The notes under the pieces are model-generated. The model did no database searches and was not told the origin of the DNA. It worked only from the letters and a program-made list of their open reading frames with translations. DNA of 58,796 nt from contig NZ_SLXA01000014.1 of assembly GCF_004340975.1 (NCBI RefSeq), forward strand, positions 1 to 58,796, in the 5' to 3' direction. The translations under genes and the position numbers were made by a program. This DNA comes from Frisingicoccus caecimuris. Its GTDB lineage: Bacteria > Bacillota > Clostridia > Lachnospirales > Lachnospiraceae. Positions 41,116-48,696 of this stretch are shown piece by piece; position 1 is the stretch's first letter, and each line of letters opens with the position of its first letter.

Positions 41116-43242
41116 TTAATTGTTTGATGTATTTGATATGTTTGGAATTAAATCTAACTCTCGTTTCATGATGGCAACAGTCTTACGATAAATAAGGTAA
41201 ATCAATAACATAATGAGAATTAACACTACAGCACAAGCCCCCATTCCTGCAAGTTCCGGTATGGAAATTCGTCCATCATTGGCATACATAATCATGAAAT
41301 ACAATAAGAACATCATTGTCATACCTACAACGGTCGGCGTATGAAAGACTCGTTTACACTGAACTCTGACTTCCCGGTTCAAGAAGTCGGGAGAAGCACC
41401 CAGACGTTTCAAATCGTCAAAAATATAGCGGTTGTTTAGAGCGATAGTCTGGCAACGGGTATAACAGATGACGCAGGCTGTAGTAACACATACAATGAAA
41501 ATAAAGAGGAAGGTCATTAGGTATACCGCAAAGGTGTTCATAAAATCATTCATATTCAGTGACCGGAATTTTGGCATAAAAGCCCAGTAGGCACGAAAAT
41601 CGGAAGTGTCAGGTTTAGAAAGGCTGATTTTTGTCAAATCATCCGTATCTCCCCAGTAAACTTCACCCTGTTCATTCGCAGCAATTTTGTTTATGCGGTC
41701 ATAATATGCAGGATACTCACATTCCGGTCCAAAGGATTTTACAAAAGTGTGGAAAAACTCATCGGCAAATGCGTATACATCTTTACCGTCCGCATTGAAA
41801 AAGTGCGCATTTCCCATCCATTCAGAGGAAAGACCTTGAGAAATCTGAGCATAATCCTTATCATCCAGTACATAATAGGGAACCATTCCGGTAAGCATGC
41901 TGAAATAAGCCAAGCCTTCATAAGTTACTGAAAGGGTTTTCCGGGTGTCCATATTCGTAAGAATACTGTCAGAACGCTTGGCATACTTTGCTGCATTATC
42001 ATCTTTATCTGTAATCAGACGGAAAGTTCCGGGAAGAATGTCCAGTGTCTGTCCGGTAAGCTGATTGAACGCTGACTCGGAAACATATTTCGTTTCACAT
42101 AAAAGCTGTTGGTATTCATAGTGAAAACGATTATCCTCATCTTCAACTTCCTTCTCTCCATCTTGGGCGAGAGTGATGTAAGGAATTTCTTTCCAGTCCT
42201 TCAGTACCAGATCATGGCCTGCAGCTATTTCTTCAATCTCGTTTGGAGAAGGAACTGTTTGATCAAGGCGGTAGTCATACATATAATCAAATTCCCAACC
42301 AGATACGGAAACAAGCTGTCCGACTCCCAGCATAGGGATATAGAAAATAGCAAAACACGCTCCGGCTATGAGTACAGTGCTGACCAAAAGGTTGTTTACG
42401 GTTTGTTTTCCTTGAAATTTCATCATACTGCGGGAAATAATGTTGCGGTAAGGATTCTTTCTATTAGACCGCCATCCGTGAACCACTGTGTGAAGCATTA
42501 CCAAATAAAGCCCGATAAACACTGGAGCGTAAAGCAGATTAACCGAGACCGAAGGATAGCGATGGAACACACTTATCCAAAATCCAGGTGCAGAATACCC
42601 TATGATTGCACCAATGAGGATAAGCAACAGCCCGAGAGGACCGCACCATTTGCCAAGCTGTTTGACAGGCTCGTTTCGATGTTCTTCCTGAATCACATCA
42701 ATAATGTCAGTACGGGAAAGGTAATAATTGGCAGTGACACAGGCAAATATAATAACCAGAAGCATAAACAGACCGGATATACGCAACGCCGTGTAATCCA
42801 AACGAAGTGTCATTTCGGGGCTTTCTACCAAAAGTTGAAAGGAGTTCCAGAGAAGATACATCAGTGGAATACCAGCCAGCATACCTGTCAGAGAAGAAAG
42901 ACTGCTTAAAGTAAACACCTCTCGAAATATCCCCGGTATCAGTGCCTTTTTGGAAGCGCCAAGAGCCATCAAAATCCCAATCTGCCGTGTTTTTTTGCGG
43001 AAAAACAGGCTTGCTGCATATATGGTAAATATCACACACCCAAATAATGTGAGTACGAAAATCATGTACATTTGTCTGCGGCTGTCTCCTCCTTCCGGTA
43101 AAATGGTGAGTATCGTGGGGGATTTCATCAGCAATGCATACGCCGTGATGATCATTAGCGCAATAAAGTTACAAAAAAAGTAGAGTTTTGCCTGTTTATA
43201 GTCGGCGTGTCTTAATTTTTGTTCTATATTTTTCATATTCAT
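41116..43242 (-). CDS. FtsX/BceB-type ABC transporter permease
   Basis: The 708-residue permease has ten predicted TM helices in the BceB/FtsX arrangement. A first helix (about 25-40) and FtsX unit 1 (about 60-185, with RQIGILMALGASKKAL) come first. Two helices follow (about 200-255), then a helix at 290-310 and a large extracytoplasmic domain (about 315-560). FtsX unit 2 closes the protein (about 575-690, DDLKRLGASPDFLNREV). This build, together with an adjacent ATPase and two-component system, is known from antimicrobial-peptide sensing and detoxification modules. GAGGACATC precedes the start. Confidence 0.85.
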   Translation of the reverse strand: MNMKNIEQKLRHADYKQAKLYFFCNFIALMIITAYALLMKSPTILTILPEGGDSRRQMYMIFVLTLFGCVIFTIYAASLFFRKKTRQIGILMALGASKKALIPGIFREVFTLSSLSSLTGMLAGIPLMYLLWNSFQLLVESPEMTLRLDYTALRISGLFMLLVIIFACVTANYYLSRTDIIDVIQEEHRNEPVKQLGKWCGPLGLLLILIGAIIGYSAPGFWISVFHRYPSVSVNLLYAPVFIGLYLVMLHTVVHGWRSNRKNPYRNIISRSMMKFQGKQTVNNLLVSTVLIAGACFAIFYIPMLGVGQLVSVSGWEFDYMYDYRLDQTVPSPNEIEEIAAGHDLVLKDWKEIPYITLAQDGEKEVEDEDNRFHYEYQQLLCETKYVSESAFNQLTGQTLDILPGTFRLITDKDDNAAKYAKRSDSILTNMDTRKTLSVTYEGLAYFSMLTGMVPYYVLDDKDYAQISQGLSSEWMGNAHFFNADGKDVYAFADEFFHTFVKSFGPECEYPAYYDRINKIAANEQGEVYWGDTDDLTKISLSKPDTSDFRAYWAFMPKFRSLNMNDFMNTFAVYLMTFLFIFIVCVTTACVICYTRCQTIALNNRYIFDDLKRLGASPDFLNREVRVQCKRVFHTPTVVGMTMMFLLYFMIMYANDGRISIPELAGMGACAVVLILIMLLIYLIYRKTVAIMKRELDLIPNISNTSNN

Positions 43243-43258
43243 AGAGATGTCCTCCTTT

Positions 43259-44002
43259 TTAGTCGTCGCTGCTCATTTCTTTTAACGCATCTAAGAGCTG
43301 ACTGTGAAATATGGAACGTTCACTATGGTTTTCCAGTTGCTTGTAAATGTGCCCATCTTTCAACAAAATTACCCGGTCACAGAAGGAAGCCGAAAAAGCA
43401 TCGTGTGTAACCATAAAAATGGTAGCACCCAACTGTGTTCGGGCATCTTCGAATGATTCAATTACGTTCCGGCTGGATTTACTGTCTAAATTTCCGGTAG
43501 GTTCATCTGCTAGCAACAGCAGAGGATTATTCATAAGACTTCGTGCAACAGCAGTACGCTGCCGTTCACCTCCGGATACCTCTGCCGGGAATTTGTTCTG
43601 GATATGTTCGATGCCGAAAAGTTGAATCAGCTGATCTGCCAGATTTTCGCCGTCTTTATCTACAGTGCCTTTGATGATACGTGGAATTAAAATATTTTCC
43701 CGAATAGTAAGACCATCTAAAAGCATGAAGTCTTGGAAGACAAATCCCAGCTTTTCATTGCGGATTTTAGCCAGAGAGGTTTCATCCATGTTTCCTAATT
43801 TTTGTCCACCCAGAGTAATCACTCCTCTGTCATAAGGAATGTAACAAGAAATGCAGTTGAGTAGTGTGGTTTTTCCAGAGCCGGAAGGCCCCATGACAGC
43901 TACAAATTCTCCCTGGGCTACATGAAGATTTACTCCTTTCAAAACAGGGTATTCTGTTTTGCCGATGTAATAGGATTTTTCCAGATTTTTTACATATAGC
44001 AT
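43259..44002 (-). CDS. ABC transporter ATP-binding protein
   Basis: The 247-residue ATPase has Walker A GPSGSGKTT (about 38-46), Q-loop VFQDFMLLDGLT, signature VSGGERQRTAVARSL, Walker B LLLLADEPTGNLDS and H-loop MVTHDAFS. The LolD/MacB-like subtype pairs with FtsX permeases. It is the first gene of the minus-strand operon and its stop lies 16 bases before the permease start. AAAGGAGAA precedes the ATG. It faces the LytTR regulator across a repeat-rich promoter region. Substrate unknown; a peptide antibiotic or signal peptide is likely by family. Confidence 0.92.
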   Translation of the reverse strand: MLYVKNLEKSYYIGKTEYPVLKGVNLHVAQGEFVAVMGPSGSGKTTLLNCISCYIPYDRGVITLGGQKLGNMDETSLAKIRNEKLGFVFQDFMLLDGLTIRENILIPRIIKGTVDKDGENLADQLIQLFGIEHIQNKFPAEVSGGERQRTAVARSLMNNPLLLLADEPTGNLDSKSSRNVIESFEDARTQLGATIFMVTHDAFSASFCDRVILLKDGHIYKQLENHSERSIFHSQLLDALKEMSSDD

Positions 44003-44121
44003 AATGCATTCTCCTTTTCTATCATTGATGTGTAAGTTGTATACAAGAACTATTTACTTGTGCACAATATTTAAAGTTCTGACATTACCTTATCACAAAA
44101 GAGAATTGGTAAGTTTTCTGT

Positions 44122-44201
44122 TGTAAAGTTTGGAAAGTATAGTGTAAAGATTGGAAAAATGAGGAGTGAAATGTAAAGTTTTGTGGCTTCTATGTAAAGT
44201 T
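44122..44201. promoter_or_regulatory. Four TGTAAAG repeats, LytTR-type binding sites
   Basis: TGTAAAGTT, TGTAAAGAT, TGTAAAGTT and TGTAAAGTT start at 44122, 44143, 44172 and 44193. Each pair is exactly 21 bp apart, the 9-bp box plus 12-bp gap known for LytTR dimers such as AgrA and ComE. They lie between the ABC operon and the LytTR gene, so both may be controlled. Confidence 0.75.
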
Positions 44202-44259
44202 TAGAAAAGTAAAAAATATTTGCTGGTATTTCGGGATGGCTAATTTTTCAGAAGACTGC

Positions 44260-44265
44260 TATAAT
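44260..44265 (+). promoter_or_regulatory. Perfect -10 box of the two-component operon
   Basis: TATAAT with no recognisable -35 at the right distance (TGGCTA), 30 bases before the start codon. A poor -35 fits activator dependence on the upstream LytTR sites. Confidence 0.5.
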
Positions 44266-44295
44266 AACAAAGAAATAATGAAGGGAGACATTCTT

Positions 44296-45018
44296 ATGCT
44301 TCGTATTGCAATTTGTGATGATGAAACAGAGGCAAGAGATGCTTTGCGGTTTCAATTGGAAAAGATCATAGATGAGAACTCAGAAGAAATTGTGTATGAA
44401 TTTACATCTGGTGTAAATGCCGAAAAATGGCTTCGGAAATATCCCGGTCAGATTGATCTGCTGTTTCTGGATGTGGAAATGAGCGGGATGAATGGGATGG
44501 AAACAGCAGAGAGAATCCGTACCTTTGATGAAAATCTTTTGATTGTATTTGTTACCGGGTATCAGGATTATGTGTTTGACGGGTATCGTGTTGGAGCGTT
44601 GGATTATGTAATAAAACCGGTAGGATTACAAAGGCTTCGGGAAGTGTATGACAGGGTAAAGCACATCTTGAAGGAAAGATTACAGGAAACTTTTATAGTA
44701 AAAAATAGCGATGGAATATACCGATTCCATTATGAAGAAATTCTCTATTTTTACAGTGATAGAAGGTTAGTAAAGCTGGTAACACTTAGAGGAATTTATC
44801 CTTTTTATGAGAAATTAGATGCGTTGGAAAAAAAAATGGGGAGATCTTTTGTGCGGATTCATCAGAGATATCTGGTGAATGGGAAAAAAGTAACACATAT
44901 AGGTCGCACTTCTCTGGATATTTTAGGACAGAATAGGGAAATGCAGAATTTGCCAATTAGCCGGGCACTAAAAGAAACAGCTACTACAAAATTAGCAAGA
45001 ATTATGCTGATAGGATAG
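44296..45018 (+). CDS. LytTR-family response regulator
   Basis: The 240-residue regulator has a receiver domain (IAICDDETEARDALR, phospho-acceptor D59 in LFLDVEMSGMNG, VFVTGYQDY, DYVIKPV). A LytTR DNA-binding domain follows (about 140-238: YFYSDRRLVKLVTLRG, FVRIHQRYLVNGKKV). LytTR proteins bind paired 9-bp direct repeats, which are present just upstream. GGGAGACA precedes ATG 44296. It forms an operon with the GHKL kinase gene and faces the ABC transporter genes. The three together look like a peptide-responsive detoxification or signalling unit. Confidence 0.92.
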   Translation: MLRIAICDDETEARDALRFQLEKIIDENSEEIVYEFTSGVNAEKWLRKYPGQIDLLFLDVEMSGMNGMETAERIRTFDENLLIVFVTGYQDYVFDGYRVGALDYVIKPVGLQRLREVYDRVKHILKERLQETFIVKNSDGIYRFHYEEILYFYSDRRLVKLVTLRGIYPFYEKLDALEKKMGRSFVRIHQRYLVNGKKVTHIGRTSLDILGQNREMQNLPISRALKETATTKLARIMLIG

Positions 45019-45041
45019 TAATATGAGGAGACTGAGTAATT

Positions 45042-46355
45042 ATGGTAATTGAAATGGCTATCAGTAGTATGCCTTTCCTTATATTTGGATTGATTTGTAT
45101 TATTATAAGTGGAAGTTCACTGTATTTTACAGTAGGAAAACTAATAGAAATCAAAAAAAGTTTGTGGTCGAGAATACTGCTTTGGATTGCATGTACCGTT
45201 GCACTTAACATGATTATTTTCCTTTCTGACTGGGCAAATTTACCTCCTTCATTTGTATTTTTTTTGGTAACAATATTTGTGTGTTGTGAGGGAAGTGGAC
45301 TGAAAAAACTTGCGATAGGCACTATGATCGCAAGTGCAGTATTTTCATTCAGCGCCCTGTTGGATGACTTTTCTACAATGGAGCTCTTAAAATATAAACC
45401 TATGTTCCGAGCTTTTTTTGCGTTGGTATTGTATTGGACAGTACGGTTATTTCGCCCAGAACGGGACAGCGAGCTTACTCCAGGAATGTGGAAATTGTTG
45501 TTACTTTTGAATCTTACGCCGATAGGAATTGTTCTGACGCTTGTGTTGGGAACAACAGAAACCCAACGGTTTCTTGCAGAAGAAATCGGGCAGAACAATT
45601 ACCTGACGGTAGCCCAAAATGCTCAGGAAAAGCAATATATAGTATTACTTTTACTGGCATTGTTTTCTTTTGTCGGTCTTTTATGGACAACAGTGGTTCT
45701 GTCACGTCAGCGTAAGCTTGAGCAACAGAGCATGTATGCAGAAATGAATCAAAGATATTACGAATCAATGGAACAACAGCATTTTGAAATTCGGCGTATG
45801 CGTCACGATATGGTAAATCACCTTCAGACGTTGTCTGTGCTGCCGGAAAAGGAAAAAGAGGAGTATATACAGAATCTTTTGGACAATACAGTAAATATCC
45901 GAAATTCGCACTACTGTGGAGATTCTACAATAAATGCAGTGCTTACGGTAAAGGCAGCTGCAATGGAGGAGCTTGAGATTGAGTTTTCTTATAAGTTGGA
46001 TATTCCCACAGAACTAGCACTGAATAAAATGGATATTTGTGCATTGTTTGCCAATACTTTGGATAATGCGATAGAAGCTTGTAAACATCTTCCTGAAGAA
46101 AAACGGATGATCGCACTAGAAAGTCGTATGCAAAAAGGGATGTTTGTACTTTCTGTGAAAAATCCGGTGTCAGAAGATGCCATGCTGATACAGGATGAAA
46201 AACAAAAAGGTGTGTTTCTTACTACGAAATCTGATTATAAAAATCATGGAATCGGACTGAAGAGTATAGAAGATGTGGTACGACGAAATGATGGTAAGAT
46301 GGAAATTCATGTTCAGGAGAGAATATTTGAAGTGTTTCTATTTGTTTATATATAG
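45042..46355 (+). CDS. GHKL-type sensor histidine kinase (AgrC-like)
   Basis: The 437-residue kinase has about six TM helices (residues 5-215), then a coiled coil and the phosphoacceptor H255 in RRMRHDMVNHLQTL. A GHKL ATPase domain follows with N-box ANTLDNAIEAC and G-box HGIGLKSIEDVV. This AgrC/VirS-like build fits peptide sensing through the membrane domain and phosphotransfer to the LytTR regulator encoded 23 bases upstream. No signal-peptide gene was found nearby. A hairpin with T-run follows the stop. Confidence 0.9.
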   Translation: MVIEMAISSMPFLIFGLICIIISGSSLYFTVGKLIEIKKSLWSRILLWIACTVALNMIIFLSDWANLPPSFVFFLVTIFVCCEGSGLKKLAIGTMIASAVFSFSALLDDFSTMELLKYKPMFRAFFALVLYWTVRLFRPERDSELTPGMWKLLLLLNLTPIGIVLTLVLGTTETQRFLAEEIGQNNYLTVAQNAQEKQYIVLLLLALFSFVGLLWTTVVLSRQRKLEQQSMYAEMNQRYYESMEQQHFEIRRMRHDMVNHLQTLSVLPEKEKEEYIQNLLDNTVNIRNSHYCGDSTINAVLTVKAAAMEELEIEFSYKLDIPTELALNKMDICALFANTLDNAIEACKHLPEEKRMIALESRMQKGMFVLSVKNPVSEDAMLIQDEKQKGVFLTTKSDYKNHGIGLKSIEDVVRRNDGKMEIHVQERIFEVFLFVYI

Positions 46356-46358
46356 TTG

Positions 46359-46415
46359 ATGGGATATGTTGCAGTAACGAATTTGAGAGACTGTAACACA
46401 TCCCATTTTCTTTTT
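46359..46415 (+). terminator. Intrinsic terminator of the two-component operon
   Basis: Arms 46359-46374 and 46391-46406 (ATGGGATRTGTTRCAG) pair with two wobble or mismatch positions, followed by TTCTTTTT. Confidence 0.75.
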
Positions 46416-46653
46416 AATAAGGTTCTAATGAATCATCCGCATCTATCCACATATGTAAATTACCATCAAGAAATAGTCTTGCATATTCTAATGGCTCATC
46501 TACAGCTAGCGAGGTTAATGCACACTCTGATCCGGGTGTGGTTTTTAAATCTTTCTCAGCTTCCCAACAATCAATGCGAAGCATATATCCGGCGCTAGTA
46601 TAAACATCAATACTATTATGATAGATGTTGTATTCTGCATATATTGTTCTCAT
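46414..46653 (-). CDS. Small hypothetical protein (DUF6061-like)
   Basis: The 79-residue protein (MRTIYAEYNIYHNSIDVYTS, LRIDCWEAEKDLKTTPGSEC, LDEPLEYARLFLDGNLHMW-like pattern) resembles short proteins of the DUF6061 type in Lachnospiraceae. It has the central feature 'W.AE..L..TP.S...L..L..D.PLEY..L.L.G'. GGAGATGAG precedes the ATG on the minus strand. It converges on the two-component operon with only the terminator between. Function is unknown. Confidence 0.6.
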   Translation of the reverse strand: MRTIYAEYNIYHNSIDVYTSAGYMLRIDCWEAEKDLKTTPGSECALTSLAVDEPLEYARLFLDGNLHMWIDADDSLEPY

Positions 46654-47597
46654 CGTATCTCATCTCCATATTTTTAATAATCAGTTACAGAATTAAATAT
46701 CGGAAACATTTCAATCAGTTCACCATGTCGATATTGTTATATGTTATACTGTGTTATGAGAGTTTCTTTCCCTTATTTTTTCCCATATTAAGGTTCGTGA
46801 AAAGCAATGGGATGGTATAACACAAGGGAAAGAGTAAGGGAAAGTTCACTTGCTACAAACTTAGTGTTTTCAATGGTTTGTGAGGAATTTGATAAGCAAA
46901 TATAATAATTATTAAATTTCTTAAAATAAGTGAAATATCAATTCCGGTTTTGTGAAAAAAGAATAGTGAGTAACCCAAAGGGCATCAACCGTAAAAAAGT
47001 TGGTGTCTTTTGTTTTGCATACCCAAATGGGAGCTGGCGGAAATCTGGTCGGTGCCTGTGCTTTTGTATCTGAAAAAATACAATATAATTTTCAAAACAG
47101 GTCAACTTTTACCCTTCCCAGTCCTGTATTAGTAGAAGGATTAAAAATGCAAGAAAAAATCATGTTGTGATTTGGTAAAGCTATTTGAAGTTTACATACA
47201 GTGGCATTTACAGGAGGTTTTACTAAATTACTGTGCTTTTTAGAACAGAAACGGAAGAAAGAATAATAAAAATGTTAGAAAATCTCATTTTTATTTTGCA
47301 TCGGATAAAGTCACTTGAATTTAGTATGTGAGGGCATTTTTAGAACCTTCTGCGTACCTTGACAATTTTATGAGTTTCCTGACTGGTGAACAGACTTACG
47401 CCATGACGTTTCTAATGGAAATTGAGCGAAGAAATAATGACACTCCCGGAGATGGGCGGGCTGCTCAGAGCCTTAGAGCAGTTGCCTGCGTGCAGGCAGA
47501 GGTGGTTTGCAAGAGCCACAGCTAGTCAGGGTAAAAAAACAAATCCGGAAGAATTTTTTAAATAAAGGCGTAAGTCTGAAAGAAAGAGGTGATGAAA
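46654..47597. other. 944-bp non-coding region with nested repeats and hairpins
   Basis: Seen here are TGTTATAC (46742-46749) with GTATAACA (46815-46822), nested around TCCCAT/ATGGGA (46781-46786, 46807-46812), and AAGGGAAAG twice (about 46825-46844). The first copy of the 44-bp direct repeat lies at 46975-47018. Two adjacent hairpins CTGCTC...GAGCAG and TGCCTGC-gt-GCAGGCA occur at about 47461-47498. A short open frame at 47328-47525 is not convincing. The region may hold recombination or origin sequences of the element. Confidence 0.5.
46975..47018. repeat. 44-bp direct repeat, left copy (terminator-like)
   Basis: 43 of 44 bases match 56832-56875. Each copy is a hairpin (GGCATCAAC...GTTGGTG.C) followed by TTTTGTTTT, so it also looks like an intrinsic terminator. 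The pair brackets 9.8 kb of cargo. Confidence 0.85.
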
Positions 47598-47882
47598 GTG
47601 AGATATCTGAAAGTGGAAGAGATGCAGCTGATTTACTGGTTTGGCTGTCCAAATCTGAAGAACACAAAGGAAAGGCTGCGGTCTGTTGCGTTGCTTGCGA
47701 CAAACAACTGTATGAAGAGAAGAATCATCAGGTTATGCAATAAGTTGGAAAGAAGAGGTTTGTCAGAACAGTATTCGGTGATATATTTCCATATCTGCGA
47801 ATTGTTTTCGCCTGATGATGGAACCAGACCGCCGGGAACCAGTGCATTGATGGTGCCGAATGATGATTGTATGGCAGCATAG
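47598..47882 (+). CDS. Small element protein, transposon-transfer-assisting-like
   Basis: The 94-residue protein (RYLKVEEMQLIYWFGCPNLKNTKERL, LCNKLERRGLSEQYSVIYFHICELF) resembles the short proteins annotated as transposon-transfer assisting in Lachnospiraceae elements, with a C-terminal degenerate tail. AGAGG lies 8 bases before the GTG at 47598; ATG at 47592 is an alternative. It is followed 20 bases later by an ssb gene. Function is not established. Confidence 0.5.
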   Translation: MRYLKVEEMQLIYWFGCPNLKNTKERLRSVALLATNNCMKRRIIRLCNKLERRGLSEQYSVIYFHICELFSPDDGTRPPGTSALMVPNDDCMAA

Positions 47883-47902
47883 CTGCAGAAAGGACAAAAA
47901 CT

Positions 47903-48316
47903 ATGAATAAAGTTATTTTAATGGGCAGACTGACAAAAAATCCGGAGATCAAATATGCCGGCAAAGACAATGATATGGCAGTGGCAAGATATACGCTGGC
48001 TGTGAACCGTAGATATAAGCGTGATGGGGAACAGGAGGCAGATTTTATTTCTTGTGTTACATTTGGTAAGAGTGCTGAATTTGCACAGAAATATCTTCGG
48101 AAAGGGATGCGTATCGTGATTGGTGGTCGTATCAGCACCGGAAACTATAAGGATAAGGATGGGAAAACGGTTTATACAACCGATGTCATTGTGGAGGAAC
48201 ATGAATTTGCACAGAATAAGGAAAGCAATCCTTCTTCGGAGAGGGAAAAAGAAACCGGAACCAATCCGGATGAATTTATGAATGTGCGGGATGATGATGA
48301 AATCCCTTTTCAGTAA
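47903..48316 (+). CDS. ssb: Single-stranded DNA-binding protein (element copy 2)
   Basis: The 137-residue SSB (MNKVILMGRLTKNPEIKYAG, TLAVNRRYKRDGEQEADFIS, GMRIVIGGRISTGNYKDKDG) ends in the acidic tip DDDEIPFQ. It is closer to ordinary bacterial SSB than the copy at 33048, which has MPFR. AGAAAGGA precedes ATG 47903. Element-borne SSBs protect single-stranded DNA during conjugal entry. It lies just before the restriction-modification operon. Confidence 0.92.
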   Translation: MNKVILMGRLTKNPEIKYAGKDNDMAVARYTLAVNRRYKRDGEQEADFISCVTFGKSAEFAQKYLRKGMRIVIGGRISTGNYKDKDGKTVYTTDVIVEEHEFAQNKESNPSSEREKETGTNPDEFMNVRDDDEIPFQ

Positions 48317-48474
48317 GTGCTATTAGGAAAGAGATTGCCCGGTGCAGTCTCTTTTCTACCAACAGACGGATGATAAGGGATGATAAGCAGATATATTTCA
48401 TGCAAAATTGGTATTCAACCTAACAAAATCGTGATATAATGAAACTATGTTTGAAGCAGATCAGGAGGTAATGT

Positions 48475-48684
48475 ATGGGTGTAAGCTATAACAGACTGTG
48501 GAAATTACTGATTGATAAAAATATGAAACGGATCGAAATGCAGAATCTGACCGGTATTAGCGGAAATATTCTTGCCCGGATGGGAAAAAATCAGTATGTT
48601 TCCATGGAAACAGTAGAGAAAATTTGTAAGAAGCTGGGATGTTCCATTGATGAGATGATGGAATTTACCGATGATGAAGTATAG
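48475..48684 (+). CDS. XRE-type controller protein of the restriction operon
   Basis: The 69-residue Cro/C1-like HTH (YNRLWKLLIDKNMKRIEMQN, ISGNILARMGKNQYVSMETVEKICKKLGCSIDEMM) is the YozG-like short type. It starts after AGGAGGT, with a TATAAT at 48435-48440. The restriction-modification gene begins 12 bases after its stop. Short XRE regulators before R-M genes often act as controller proteins that time expression; that role is inferred here. Confidence 0.85.
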   Translation: MGVSYNRLWKLLIDKNMKRIEMQNLTGISGNILARMGKNQYVSMETVEKICKKLGCSIDEMMEFTDDEV

Positions 48685-48696
48685 GAGGTTGCAGCA

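Noticed and set aside
42109-42909. 266-codon open frame on the plus strand
   Set aside because: It lies antisense to the well-supported ABC permease gene, has no ribosome site and gives a low-quality protein sequence.
47328-47525. 65-codon open frame in the large gap before the transfer-assisting-like gene
   Set aside because: No ribosome site, and its second half runs through two strong hairpins (about 47461-47498), giving a peptide without a recognisable pattern.
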